Shown one piece after another: positions 33,149 to 42,043 of a DNA stretch of 64,000 nt. Both the position numbers and the translations under genes were made by a program. Source of the DNA: JBFLYN01 sp040756655 (GTDB lineage Bacteria; Bacillota; Sulfobacillia; UBA8153); NCBI GenBank assembly GCA_040756655.1, contig JBFLYN010000008.1, positions 22,763-86,762 on the forward strand. The letters run 5' to 3'. The number at the start of each line of letters is the position of its first letter. Positions within the stretch are counted from its first letter, which is position 1. The notes under the pieces were generated by a model, which was not told the origin of the DNA, made no database searches, and was given only the letters and a program-made list of their open reading frames with translations.

Positions 33149-34411
33149 CTACCTGAGGGTAACGAACACGCCAAAGGATACGGTCAGGATCATGATGAGT
33201 ACCATGTACTTGATGTTGTTCTTGACCACCTGCATGATGTCCACACCAAAACCATGGGCGGTGGCCGCCACGTTGATCTGCACGGGGCTGATCATGGCTC
33301 CCTGCGCCACGGCAATGCCTACAAATCCAAAGGCCCAGATGGGTACGCCCACTGCGGCCATGACGGGGATGATCAGTGCGTCGATGGCCACGGTATAGGC
33401 TGCCGAGGGTATGGCAATGAGAAATGCAATTACCAAGGCGCCAGCGGTTATCAGGCCCACTGGCATCAGCCCGGGCAGACTGGCCAAGGCGTCAAAGGTG
33501 CCGATCTCGCCCATGATCTTGATGAAGCCCAGGAACAGGCCTACCAGGAACAGGTAACGGAGGATGGGCCGGGCCCCATCTATGAGCATCTCGCCCACTT
33601 GGTTGGGGTTGAGGCGCATGGACAGGCAAGCAACGATCACGGTGATAAGGGGCGTGGTGACCGTGGTGAACAGGGACTTGTTGAGAGCGCGGTTAATGGG
33701 CGGGCCTACCAGGATTAGGGTGAGGAGCACCAGGAACGGCAAGGCGTGCCTGAGCTGAGTTCCCAGCGGTACCTCCTCTTTCTCCTGGTTGTGATGGTCC
33801 TTGCCCAGACGTGAGCCGTATCGCTTGACCCCATACCAGGCCAACAACATGCCGACAATCCAGAAGATGACAGTATAGGGCCGCATGAACTCTGCGTATT
33901 CGGTTACGCTGATGTTCATGGCCTTGGAGATGAAAGCGCTTTCCGCCGAGGACGGTGAGGTAGCCCAGGAGGCGCCAGACACGATGGACAGCCCCGCAAC
34001 CACGTGGGGGACAAAACCCACCAGGTTGGCGATGAGGGGCGCGGTGACCAGGGTATTGGCGGCGCCGCAACCGGCAGCGTACGTAGCCAGTGCCTGAACC
34101 AGCACCATGCCTGCGGCGACATAGGCCAACTTGCCCTTGAACAGACGCTCAATGAGGCCGAGCAAAGCCTTGGTGGCACCGGCTTGTGACAGGAAGATGG
34201 CAGTTGCCGCAAAGACCATGACCGAAGTGATGCCCATCATCTGGGACAGACCGCTAAGGTAGACCGACGTTACCTTGGCAATGGTCAGCCCTCCAATGAG
34301 GGCCGCTATGACACCGCCGGCAAACCCTGCTACCAAGATATGGAACTTAAACGGAGGCATCAGAAGAACCAGGACCACCAACAGAGGCAGGACCTTCAGA
34401 ACGGTTGACAT
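33149..34411 (-). CDS. Ion-transporter superfamily permease (carboxylate type)
   Basis: A 420-residue membrane protein with 10-12 helices in two inverted halves. Motifs are ATYAAGCGAANTLVTAPLIANL in the first half, the loop SWATSPSSAESAF, and AIPSAAYTVAIDALIIPVMAAVGVPIWAFGFVGIAVAQGAMISPVQINVAATAHGFG in the second. The pattern is like the IT/GntP/DcuC-type anion symporters, but I cannot place it in a named family. It heads the operon transporter-ICMT-pucR-carbamate kinase, so uptake of a ureide or efflux of a carboxylate or amide product is likely. A perfect palindrome lies about 100 nt before the start. Confidence 0.7.
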   Translation of the reverse strand: MSTVLKVLPLLVVLVLLMPPFKFHILVAGFAGGVIAALIGGLTIAKVTSVYLSGLSQMMGITSVMVFAATAIFLSQAGATKALLGLIERLFKGKLAYVAAGMVLVQALATYAAGCGAANTLVTAPLIANLVGFVPHVVAGLSIVSGASWATSPSSAESAFISKAMNISVTEYAEFMRPYTVIFWIVGMLLAWYGVKRYGSRLGKDHHNQEKEEVPLGTQLRHALPFLVLLTLILVGPPINRALNKSLFTTVTTPLITVIVACLSMRLNPNQVGEMLIDGARPILRYLFLVGLFLGFIKIMGEIGTFDALASLPGLMPVGLITAGALVIAFLIAIPSAAYTVAIDALIIPVMAAVGVPIWAFGFVGIAVAQGAMISPVQINVAATAHGFGVDIMQVVKNNIKYMVLIMILTVSFGVFVTLR

Positions 34412-34507
34412 TCCGGTGATTCAGCTCCTTCCGGTGTTTACTCCAGGTACTTTGACGGGCCTGCATGTTGACCTTTGTCGCAAAGCGATGAAGTATGCCA
34501 CCGGCTT

Positions 34508-34524
34508 TTGTAGAAGTTCTACAA
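34508..34524. promoter_or_regulatory. Perfect 17-nt palindrome, candidate operator
   Basis: TTGTAGAAGTTCTACAA is an uninterrupted 8-1-8 inverted repeat about 100 nt upstream of the transporter that heads the pucR/carbamate kinase operon. It is AT-rich in GC-rich surroundings and has no T-run, so an operator is more likely than a terminator. Confidence 0.5.
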
Positions 34525-34679
34525 TGTCTGAGCTTCATCCTGCGGGGTTTATTGGCAAAACTCATGCCATGCTGACCCGGTCTTTACGAGTCCCTTCCGA
34601 AACCACGCGGGCAGGTTACAGTGCACCAACTGTGGACTGGGGTAGGTCCAGGGTAGGTTCGGACGGACCTTCCAGAAGC

Positions 34680-34711
34680 AGAGCCCGGGCGCGATCACTG
34701 CCCGGGCCTCT
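34680..34711 (-). terminator. Hairpin after the NCS2 permease gene
   Basis: AGAGCCCGGGC pairs with GCCCGGGCCTCT (one bulged C) across a 9-nt loop, 67 nt after the permease stop on the minus strand. The T-tract is weak. It separates the permease unit from the pucR unit. Confidence 0.5.
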
Positions 34712-34777
34712 GGTGCTGAACGAGGATATGCAGGGATAAAGGCAGATCACCCAACTGCAAAAGTAAAACTGCGGTAA

Positions 34778-36151
34778 CTAATAAGCAAGTCCCCGGGATG
34801 CCCGGTCACCGGGCAACAGGTTATCCAGCAAAAGCGCCACGAGACCCCCGATGGCCATGGGAGTACCCAGCACTATGCTGAGGGTGCTCTGGAGCGTCGG
34901 TAGCTGGGGCAGCGCAATGGGATTGGCTGCGACGTAGGCAGGAACGGCGAGCCCCACCAATAGGCTAGTCCCGACCACCGCTGCGTTGCGCGAGTTGTCA
35001 ATGTCAGCACGGCGCAACTGCTGGAATCCAACAATTGCCACGGTGCCGAATACTACCAGGTACACCCCCCCGAGCAGCGGGCGTGGGATGGTGGCAAGCA
35101 CGGTTCCCAGTTTGGTGAACAACCCGAGAACCATCAGGATGAACCCGGCCATCACCACTACGTAACGGCTGGCTACACCTGTGATGGCGATCACGCCAAT
35201 GTTTTGGGAGAAACTGGTGGTGGCGGTTCCTCCGAGAGTCGCCGATACTAAACAGCCCGCACCCTCGGCGCCTATGCCCCGGCACACGTCTTCGCTGGTT
35301 GGCGCCGCAGCCCCGGACACCGAGGCAGTGGCATGGTAGTCACCGATGGATTCGATTATGGACACCAGGTACGGAACCAGCACGCCCAGGAAAGCTGCTA
35401 CATGAAACTTGGGTGCACCCCACATAAAAGGCCGGGGGACGGTTAGCCACGCCGAGCCACCGATGGCTGCCAGGTTGACGCTGAGTGGGTGCCCGGCCGG
35501 AAAGTAGCCCGCCACAGTACCCACCAGCACTGCCAAGTAGGCGACAACCACAGACAGCAAGATCCCAAGCATGCGAAAGTGACCGGGTAGAACGAACGAA
35601 AACACAAATATCAGCGCAGCCACTGCTGAAGCCACTACCCAGTTTCTGCCGACGAAGCTATTGACCACCGGGTACAGGCCCAGTCCGATCAGGGCTATGA
35701 TCACACCGATGGATAGAGGTGACACAACGTACTGTAGCCAGCGTACTACCCGTCCCCACCCAATCACCAGCTCCACCAGGGCACCCAGCATAAGACCACC
35801 CATGATGTACCGTACGGCAGTGATAGGATCGTTCCCAGCTGCAAACATCTTCCCGAGCAGGAAATAGGCGGGCACAAATGAGGTACTGGAACCCTGGACA
35901 ATGGGAAGTCTTGAGCCAATTGTGACTTGGAGCAATGTGGCAATGCCCATGGCAAAGTAGATGGTGCTGATAAGCCTGCCGGTGTTGATGGGGTCCAGAC
36001 CTGTGGCAGAACCGATCACCACGCCGCCGGTAATACTGCCCATGAACATGGCCAGGACGTGCTGGAAACCCAGGGATACCGACCAACGCAACGTGGGGCG
36101 GGAATCGATGGGATAGATCACGTTGGTGGGTTCCCGCACCGTTTTTACCAT
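34778..36151 (-). CDS. NCS2-family nucleobase permease
   Basis: A 457-residue proton-coupled permease of the xanthine/uracil/urate (NCS2) family with about 14 membrane segments. Family regions are SLGFQHVLAMFMGSITGG, GSRLPIVQGSSTSFVPAYF, the substrate-binding helix segment IIESIGDYHATASV, and TATTSFSQNIGVIAITGVASRYVV (the NxGxxxxTG motif). The residue after E-S-I-G-D-Y matches uric acid/xanthine-type transporters more than UraA, but specificity is uncertain; barbiturate or another ureide is possible from context. ATG 36151 follows a run of seven G. A structured leader lies immediately upstream. Confidence 0.88.
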   Translation of the reverse strand: MVKTVREPTNVIYPIDSRPTLRWSVSLGFQHVLAMFMGSITGGVVIGSATGLDPINTGRLISTIYFAMGIATLLQVTIGSRLPIVQGSSTSFVPAYFLLGKMFAAGNDPITAVRYIMGGLMLGALVELVIGWGRVVRWLQYVVSPLSIGVIIALIGLGLYPVVNSFVGRNWVVASAVAALIFVFSFVLPGHFRMLGILLSVVVAYLAVLVGTVAGYFPAGHPLSVNLAAIGGSAWLTVPRPFMWGAPKFHVAAFLGVLVPYLVSIIESIGDYHATASVSGAAAPTSEDVCRGIGAEGAGCLVSATLGGTATTSFSQNIGVIAITGVASRYVVVMAGFILMVLGLFTKLGTVLATIPRPLLGGVYLVVFGTVAIVGFQQLRRADIDNSRNAAVVGTSLLVGLAVPAYVAANPIALPQLPTLQSTLSIVLGTPMAIGGLVALLLDNLLPGDRASRGLAY

Positions 36152-36183
36152 TGCACTTGCCCCCCCTTTCAGTATTAGTACGA

Positions 36184-36236
36184 GGAACTAGGTTTCTGCC
36201 TGCTGACTCAACGTCATGGTTCTCTGCCCAGGTTCC
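36184..36236 (-). ncRNA. Structured leader of the permease mRNA, possible riboswitch
   Basis: On the minus strand GGAAC (36236-36232) pairs with GTTCC (36188-36184), continuing after a 2x2 mismatch with GG/CC. Inside is a small TGAC/GTCA hairpin with a 5-nt loop, flanked by purine-rich joining strands (GCAGAGAACCA and GCAGGCAGAAA). The element ends about 17 nt before the ribosome binding site of a nucleobase permease. That position and a closed two-helix fold with large internal loops suggest a ligand-sensing leader. I cannot match it to a known class with confidence. Confidence 0.35.
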
Positions 36237-36315
36237 AAGTCCTTTGTCATTCACACACAAACAGGTTGGGATGAAGTCGGGGTGTAACAGCGCATTTCAA
36301 GTTAGGAGTTATATA

Positions 36316-36330
36316 GTCTACACAGTATAC
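36316..36330. promoter_or_regulatory. Possible GntR-type site upstream of permease
   Basis: GTCTACACAGTATAC, two GTNTAC half-sites 3 nt apart, lies about 165 nt before the permease start in an AT-rich patch that also offers TATAAC-like promoter sequence. No GntR gene is in the window. Confidence 0.25.
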
Positions 36331-36571
36331 CGTGCCCAGTTATGGCAGCACTTCAAATGCCAAGGAGCACGGCGACCTCCCCGGCGCCACCGGGTGGGCA
36401 GCCGCGGGCTGGCGGGGAAAGCGGCCTTGGCCTCACCTTGGACGGCAGTCGAGCACACTACAGCGCCTGCAGTAATGGGTCTGCAGACTCCACAGTGCCA
36501 CGGGCGGGCTTTGCCGCGCGGAGGAAGTAGTCGGTGTGCCCGGGATATCCCTGTACCGCCCCCGGGGTGGC

Positions 36572-37831
36572 CTAGGCTATAAGGTGGAAAGCCGTCTGCC
36601 GCCCGGCCAGGTAGTGGACTGTGCCCCGGCTGAATACGATGTCCTGTTCCAGGGCGATACGGATCTCTTGCCCTCCCCACTCGGGCACGGCCTGGTGAAT
36701 GTTGAGTTCCATGGCGTGGCAGGTATCGCCGTAGAGAGGATAATCGCCGCGGCCGGGCACGCCTCGCTGCATGTCCCAAAGGCCGATGACCGGCCCGGCG
36801 CCGTGGCCGTGATATCCAAGCGGGTGGGTATAGATGCTGGCCTTGATCCCCTCACTCCTGGCCTTGTCCAGCGCCCTGGCCAGGATCTCGTTGCCGGTCC
36901 TCTGGGCGACAAACTCACCTGCCAGTATGTCCTGGAGACGGTTGCCCGTGGCCAGTGCAGCCTTGAGCCCACCGGGAGCATCTTGTTCCCCCATCCTCAG
37001 CACGTAGGCGTGCTGCTGGGTATCAGTGGCCAGCCCTAGGTACATCAAACCCACATCGCAGTGTAAAAGATCCCCCGGCCTGATGACATCCCCCATTTCG
37101 CCGTGCCGTTGCAGGGAGACGGTCGGATGGAACCAAGCCCTGAACCCCTGGTCGTGGATGCGCTGGCGGATCCACCAGGACACATCATCGACCGTGGTCA
37201 CTCCCGGGTGCACCACCCGGCTGGAGAATGCCTCGGCGACGATCTGGTGGGCGAGTTCTACGATGCCGGTGTAGGCGTCCAGCTCGGGCCCGGACCGCTT
37301 TTCTAGCCAGCCTACCGCCAGTTTCTCGGCACTCCGGGCCCGCAGGACGTAGACCGGCCCCAGCGCCCGCACAAGCTGCCCATGCTCGGAGTAGCTGAGC
37401 CCGTCACCCAGGGCGAAGGTTTCGGAGTAGTTGACGCCGATGGAACCAGGGTCGCGCTCCCGCACCAGCCGGCCCAGGCACTCCCATTGATCCTCCCGGT
37501 CAGGATCCCAGACTCCGGAATACAGGTCCCCCAGGTCGGTCCGGTTTAGGGCCAATCGCTCAACCGTCCCGTCCGGGCAGAGGCAGAATACCAGGATGGT
37601 CCGCCTGCGGGCAGAGAGCATGGCTGCAGGCAGAAGCGTGAGAAGCACTGGATCTTCGTTGTACTCTCGGCCTGTCACCACCCACATGTCAAATTGCTCA
37701 CGCCGCATCAGCTGCGGGAGCAGGTTGTCCAGGCGGTGCTTGAGCCACCCGTCTACAACCTGCGCCTGGAGCCGCAGCGGAAGTATCTTGGGGCCTTTGC
37801 CCACCCATCCGCAACCTGTGTCCACCAGCAC
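36572..37831 (-). CDS. M24 (pita-bread) metallopeptidase, Xaa-Pro aminopeptidase-like
   Basis: About 419 residues. The C-terminal pita-bread domain keeps all five metal ligands: the two Asp in LLHCDVGLMYLGLATDTQQ, His in PLGYHGHGAGPVIGL, Glu in AMELNIH and Glu in IALEQDIVFS. This argues for a metallopeptidase and against a metal-free creatinase. The N-terminal creatinase-like domain covers about 1-170. GTG 37831 was chosen because GGGAGG lies 6 nt upstream; ATG 37861 is in frame but lacks a site. The gene is upstream of the permease on the same strand, 420 nt apart (36152-36571, where no other gene is seen). A proline dipeptidase or dedicated amidase role is possible. Confidence 0.8.
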   Translation of the reverse strand: MLVDTGCGWVGKGPKILPLRLQAQVVDGWLKHRLDNLLPQLMRREQFDMWVVTGREYNEDPVLLTLLPAAMLSARRRTILVFCLCPDGTVERLALNRTDLGDLYSGVWDPDREDQWECLGRLVRERDPGSIGVNYSETFALGDGLSYSEHGQLVRALGPVYVLRARSAEKLAVGWLEKRSGPELDAYTGIVELAHQIVAEAFSSRVVHPGVTTVDDVSWWIRQRIHDQGFRAWFHPTVSLQRHGEMGDVIRPGDLLHCDVGLMYLGLATDTQQHAYVLRMGEQDAPGGLKAALATGNRLQDILAGEFVAQRTGNEILARALDKARSEGIKASIYTHPLGYHGHGAGPVIGLWDMQRGVPGRGDYPLYGDTCHAMELNIHQAVPEWGGQEIRIALEQDIVFSRGTVHYLAGRQTAFHLIA

Positions 37832-38035
37832 GAAAGACCTCCCTCGGGTTGTAGTCGGCATTCCACCATCTTGTTCGCCTCCCGCGTTCCATCTCCTCTA
37901 CTATCCCGGCCCTGGAGCATGTCGCCATGAAGGGGCAGGGTATGTTATGGTAAGAGGGCCAAACCCCCTAACCGGTCCCAAGCGTACCGGCCATTCGAGG
38001 ACAACGTTAAGGGTAGACTTACTACCACCGGCCTG

Positions 38036-38308
38036 GTGCTGGCTATCACCGGTGCCCTACTGCTGGTCATCGGGCTCATAGTCCTTATCGGCGCCATGGC
38101 CACCATCGGCCAATCCCCCGGGCTTGGGCCTCCCGGGGCAGTACCGGGACCTGGACCCGGGTTGGCACCGGCGTTTCCCATGGGGAGGGTGTTGGCCGGG
38201 ATGGGGATCGCCGCGGCAGGCGGCATACTCATCAAGCTGGGCTTCGCCGCGGGCATCCTGGGAGCCGCGGGACACGTGGCCGAAGGTACAAGAAGTCGCA
38301 AAGACTAG
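38036..38308 (+). CDS. Small membrane protein, function unknown
   Basis: A predicted protein of about 90 residues with two hydrophobic segments, LAITGALLLVIGLIVLIGAMATIG and GRVLAGMGIAAAGGILIKLGFAAGILGAAG. They are separated by a Pro/Gly loop (SPGLGPPGAVPGPGPGLAP). The start is uncertain: GTG 38036 is used, but the frame is open upstream through KGRLTTTG, which looks like the natural N-terminus, without a visible start codon. A strong terminator 10 nt after the stop supports a real transcript end. No family recognised. Confidence 0.45.
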   Translation: MLAITGALLLVIGLIVLIGAMATIGQSPGLGPPGAVPGPGPGLAPAFPMGRVLAGMGIAAAGGILIKLGFAAGILGAAGHVAEGTRSRKD

Positions 38309-38317
38309 CACTGTACC

Positions 38318-38347
38318 ATGAAGGTCCGGCCGCACCGGACCTTCATG
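38318..38347 (+). terminator. Strong terminator hairpin
   Basis: CATGAAGGTCCGG and CCGGACCTTCATG form a perfect 13-bp stem with a short loop, directly after the small membrane protein gene. Confidence 0.75.
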
Positions 38348-38476
38348 GGTTCTACCCCCTAGATGAGCATCAGGCTTCCTCTGGCGGAGGTACTGGTAAG
38401 GGCCTGCCCGTGCTGGGGCATTTTGCAGACCCCATGTACTATCATGGCCCCCTTGCCCGGAAGGAACCGCCGCGAG

Positions 38477-39787
38477 ATGACAGAACTCAGTTGGAGGCAA
38501 GGTGCTGGCACCTGCACACCCGGAGTGGGGGAACCCGTGGCTGTGGAACCTACTACCCAGAAGAGAACCTGGCTTTACCTGGTAAGCCTCGCCCAGGTGG
38601 GCACCTTGCTGGTCTCATTAAGCTACTCGGCCGTACTGCCCATCATCCAAAGAGAATGGGGACTGACCAACACCCAGTCCGGCCTCATCTTCAGCGCATA
38701 CCAGGTAGGGTACATCATGCTGGTGGTCCTCCTCTCCACGCTCACCGACTATGTGGATACCAAGAGAATCTACGTGTTTTCAGCGCTGTGGGCGGGGCTG
38801 GCCGGCATTGCTTTTTCCCTGTTTGCCAGGGATTTCGCATCTGCCCTCGCACTCCGGTGCCTGACGGGCTTTGGCCTGGCGGGAACCTACATGCCGGGCC
38901 TCAAGCTGGTATCGGCCCGCTATGCACCCCAAGAGCGCGGCCGGGCAGTCGGTATATACGTAGGGGCGTTCTCGGTGGGCACTGCGCTATCACTGTTCAT
39001 CTCCGGGCTTTTGACCGTCCGGTTGCACTGGCGCGCTGTCATGTTCGTTACGTCGCTGGGCCCGTTGTGCGGGGCGCTCTTGGGCCAGCTGGCACTGGAA
39101 AAGGCCGCATCAGATAGAACCGAGTCCAGGACTTCCCATGATGTCCAAAGGAAGGTGTTTGCCAACCGCCCGGCCCTGCTCGTTATCGCAGGCTATGCCG
39201 CTCACATGTGGGAGATGTTCGGCATGCGCGGCTGGATCGTGGCCTTCTTCGTAGCCGTCCTGGCCGGGCGGGGCCTTGACATTACCGCCGCCACCAGCTA
39301 TGGGGCACGAATCTCGGCGCTGATCATCCTAATGGGCGCATTCTCCACGGCGCTGGCAGGCGCACTTTCCGACCGGTTGGGCCGGATCCGGACCATCCAG
39401 GCCATCATGCTGGGCAGCGCTTGCGTCTCGATGTGCTTCGGGTGGACCAGACCCCTCCCGGTGCAGGTGGTCACCGTATTGAGCCTAGTCTACGGGTTTG
39501 TGGTAACCGCCGAGTCCCCAGTGCTCTCCACGGCCATCACCGAGATGGTCCCCTTCCCCTACCTAGGCACGGCCATGGCTCTGCAATCATTCATGGGGTG
39601 GGCTGCAGCCAGCGTGTCTCCAGTAGTCTTCGGTGCCGTCCTCGACCTGACCAACTCCCCAAGACTGGTGGAAGCCCTAGGCTACACGCCCCAGTGGGGT
39701 CCGGCCTTCATGGTGCTGGGACTGGGTGCCCTGTGTGGACCCCTGGCCCTGCGGTTCGTGGCAAGGGGGAGGCCCCCCGGTGCCTGA
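38477..39787 (+). CDS. MFS transporter
   Basis: About 436 residues with 12 predicted helices of the major facilitator superfamily. It shows YSAVLPIIQREWGLTNTQSGLIFSAYQVGYI, the loop 2-3 region TDYVDTKRIYVFSALWAGLAGIAF, RCLTGFGLAGTYMPGLKLVSARYAPQERGRAVG and the second-half signature GALSDRLGRIRTIQAIMLG. It resembles organic-anion/nitrate-type MFS carriers; the substrate is unknown. ATG 38477 has AAGGAA upstream at a long spacing; GTG at about 38537 with GGAGTGGGGG is an alternative closer to the first helix. Confidence 0.75.
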   Translation: MTELSWRQGAGTCTPGVGEPVAVEPTTQKRTWLYLVSLAQVGTLLVSLSYSAVLPIIQREWGLTNTQSGLIFSAYQVGYIMLVVLLSTLTDYVDTKRIYVFSALWAGLAGIAFSLFARDFASALALRCLTGFGLAGTYMPGLKLVSARYAPQERGRAVGIYVGAFSVGTALSLFISGLLTVRLHWRAVMFVTSLGPLCGALLGQLALEKAASDRTESRTSHDVQRKVFANRPALLVIAGYAAHMWEMFGMRGWIVAFFVAVLAGRGLDITAATSYGARISALIILMGAFSTALAGALSDRLGRIRTIQAIMLGSACVSMCFGWTRPLPVQVVTVLSLVYGFVVTAESPVLSTAITEMVPFPYLGTAMALQSFMGWAAASVSPVVFGAVLDLTNSPRLVEALGYTPQWGPAFMVLGLGALCGPLALRFVARGRPPGA

Positions 39788-40012
39788 GGGGTGGAGAAGC
39801 AGCATCTGCTCTCCCGCCACCTGGGTCTTGACCTGCTAACATCCAGCAAACGACCGGCCGGTTCTAGGGTAGCATCAAAGAGACTTGCAGGAGAAGTAGG
39901 GGTCCTGGGGGAACTCAACCCACACCGTGTGGCCCAGCGCTACTCGGGCAGGCTGATCACTTGCTCAACCATGAACACGTGGAAACAGGTATGGGGGAAA
40001 GGAGGAGGGTGT

Positions 40013-41389
40013 GTGCAGGATGGGAAACCTCGCGTTCTTTCGCTACCTAGGCAGGTGCTCTACGCCTCCGGTAGTATCGCCTTCACCCTGTTGGAGAGAA
40101 TGCTCATACTCCATGCCGCCTTCTTCTACCTACCCCCTGAAGAGCTTGGGCTTCCGGACCTGATCTCCACCAGGACCTATGGAGGCATATTCACCGTGTT
40201 GGGCGTGGCGCTGTTGTTTGGCCGGTTGCTGGACGGCCTGGCCGACCCGGTCATCGCATCCCTGAGTGACAACAGCCAGTCCCCGCTGGGCAGGCGCAAG
40301 TCCTTTCTGCTTGTGAGCGCACTTCCACTGTCCGCTACCTCCGCACTGGTTTTTTTCCCACCGTATTTCACCATGTCTGTTCACAACGGGCTGTGGCTTG
40401 CGCTGGTGATGGGGGGCTTCTACATCTTCTTCACTGCCTACGTAAACCCTTACCTTTCCCTCATCTCCGAACTGGGCCATACCGACAGCATACGAGTGAA
40501 CCTGTCCACCTTCATGGCCTTCTTCGGCCTGGCGGGCGTAGCACTGGTAACCGTGTTGTTCCCGGTCCTGCTAAGAAACCTGCAGGATACAGGTCTTGGC
40601 TTCCGCCAGGCCTACCAGGCTGCAGCGGCCGGCAGCGCCGCCCTCTGCGCACTGGTCCTGTACGCGGCCACACTGGCCTTTGACGAGAAGACTCACTGCC
40701 TCCTCGCCCGTCCTCCCGGTCTTGGCATCTGGCAGTCGTTTCGCCGTACTCTCCAGGTCAGGCCGTTCCGGATCTTCCTCATGGGAGAAGTGTTCCTGCA
40801 GTATGCCATGAATCTGGTCACCCTGGGCCTGCTCTACTACACCGTGGTGCTCTTCCGCCGGGAGCCCCACTTCCTCACCGTTCTTTCGGGGATCACCCTC
40901 GGCATAGCGTTGCTGAGCTTCCCATGGGTCAACATCCTCGCCAAGCGACTGGGCAAGAAGCGACTCATCACCTTTGCCGTGCAGGTTCTGGCGTTGACCA
41001 TGCTCTGCTTGTTCGTTCTTAGTGCCAACTTGTCGGGCATGGCCTTCTATGCCGGGTTGGCCCTGTTCGGGGTGGCAGGCGTCCCCCTGGCCATCCTGAC
41101 CATCCTCATGAACCCGACCATCGCCGAATTGGCGCGCAGTGATGCCCTCCGTACCGGGCAGCACCGTGAGGCCATGTTCTTCGGCGTCAGGGCCATCCCG
41201 CTGAAGCTATCCATTGCCGCAGCTGGCGTCACCTTTGGCTTTCTCCTCTCCACCTTCGGCAAGGACGTCTCCAGCCCGGCCGGCGTCCGGTTGAGCCTGC
41301 TTTTGGTAAGTGTATCCTCGGCACTGGGGTACGCCTGCTTTTCCCGCTATCCAGAAAAGGAGGTGCAGGACCTACTCCGTGAACACTAA
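40013..41389 (+). CDS. MFS transporter, GPH (MelB-like) type
   Basis: A 458-residue permease with 12 helices, of the glycoside-pentoside-hexuronide group. Diagnostic parts are GVALLFGRLLDGLADPVIASLSDNSQSPLGRRKSFLLVSALPLS (the GPH loop D-G-L-DP---SD-----GRR), FFTAYVNPYLSLISELGHTDSIRVNLSTFMAFFG and LGKKRLI. The GTG at 40013 is set by AAGGAGG about 8 nt upstream; the frame is open further but that part is not protein-like. It is 225 nt after another MFS gene on the same strand. The substrate is not readable. Confidence 0.8.
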   Translation: MQDGKPRVLSLPRQVLYASGSIAFTLLERMLILHAAFFYLPPEELGLPDLISTRTYGGIFTVLGVALLFGRLLDGLADPVIASLSDNSQSPLGRRKSFLLVSALPLSATSALVFFPPYFTMSVHNGLWLALVMGGFYIFFTAYVNPYLSLISELGHTDSIRVNLSTFMAFFGLAGVALVTVLFPVLLRNLQDTGLGFRQAYQAAAAGSAALCALVLYAATLAFDEKTHCLLARPPGLGIWQSFRRTLQVRPFRIFLMGEVFLQYAMNLVTLGLLYYTVVLFRREPHFLTVLSGITLGIALLSFPWVNILAKRLGKKRLITFAVQVLALTMLCLFVLSANLSGMAFYAGLALFGVAGVPLAILTILMNPTIAELARSDALRTGQHREAMFFGVRAIPLKLSIAAAGVTFGFLLSTFGKDVSSPAGVRLSLLLVSVSSALGYACFSRYPEKEVQDLLREH

Positions 41390-41539
41390 ACCGGGCCACC
41401 GGGACGATAGGTAAGGGCGCGAAGACGACAGCCAGTTCTCAAGTGAGGGGCTTTAGGGCCCGGGCCGGCAGTACGGGCATGCTCGTGGCCAGCTTCTGCC
41501 TATGCAGACCATGCCTGGTCCCACACAAGAGGCCTTCAT

Positions 41540-41956
41540 CTACTGAGCGGGTCGCCTCTCAGTAACTGCCTTCTTCTCCTCCACCTTGGCCAGGAACCTG
41601 GCCAAGTCGATGATGAAGCGCTCGTGCCGCCCATGGCCCACCGGACCAGCGTCATCTGAGGCGGTGACCCTAAAGACCAGTCTCCTCCCGTCTACCTCCT
41701 CCAGTTCTGCCACGGCCGTTACCGTCATTCCCCGCGGCGTGGCGGCGGTGTGCGATATCTCCACCCGGGTGCCCACGGTGGTTTGCCCCGGGGGCAACTT
41801 ACCTTCAACAGCGTTGATGGCCGCAGTCTCCATGAGCGCAACCAGCATGGGCGTGGCGAACACCGGCACACTGCCACTGCCCACTTCTGTGGCGGTATTC
41901 CCCTTACCCACCGTCGTGCTCTCTTGACCGGTGATACCAGGTATAAGATCTTCCAC
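41540..41956 (-). CDS. Hotdog-fold thioesterase, FlK-like
   Basis: A 138-residue thioesterase of the FlK/fluoroacetyl-CoA thioesterase-like family. Features are GSGSVPVFATPMLVALMETAAINAVEGKLPPGQTTVGTRVEISHTAATPRGMTVTAVAEL and FRVTASDDAGPVGHGRHERFII, including the catalytic-type Glu in METAA and the His in ISHTAATP. The start is GTG 41956 with GGGGAGG 8 nt upstream. It hydrolyses an acyl-CoA, but which is not clear. It stands alone. Confidence 0.85.
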   Translation of the reverse strand: MEDLIPGITGQESTTVGKGNTATEVGSGSVPVFATPMLVALMETAAINAVEGKLPPGQTTVGTRVEISHTAATPRGMTVTAVAELEEVDGRRLVFRVTASDDAGPVGHGRHERFIIDLARFLAKVEEKKAVTERRPAQ

Positions 41957-42043
41957 TGTCTGTACCTCCCCATCACCATCTAGTGCCGAAGCTTATGCCG
42001 GGTCCCCGGCCGGTACCGGGGCTGGCCGACCGGGCTTTGTTCT

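Noticed and set aside
34440..34500. Sigma-54 promoter before the transporter gene (TGGCAT...GC on minus strand)
   Set aside because: The GG to GC spacing is 11 instead of 10 nt, which is not tolerated.
36572..37831. M24 protein as creatinase, which would fit ureide catabolism
   Set aside because: All five metal ligands of the metallopeptidases are present, whereas creatinase lacks them. A peptidase-like enzyme is the better call.
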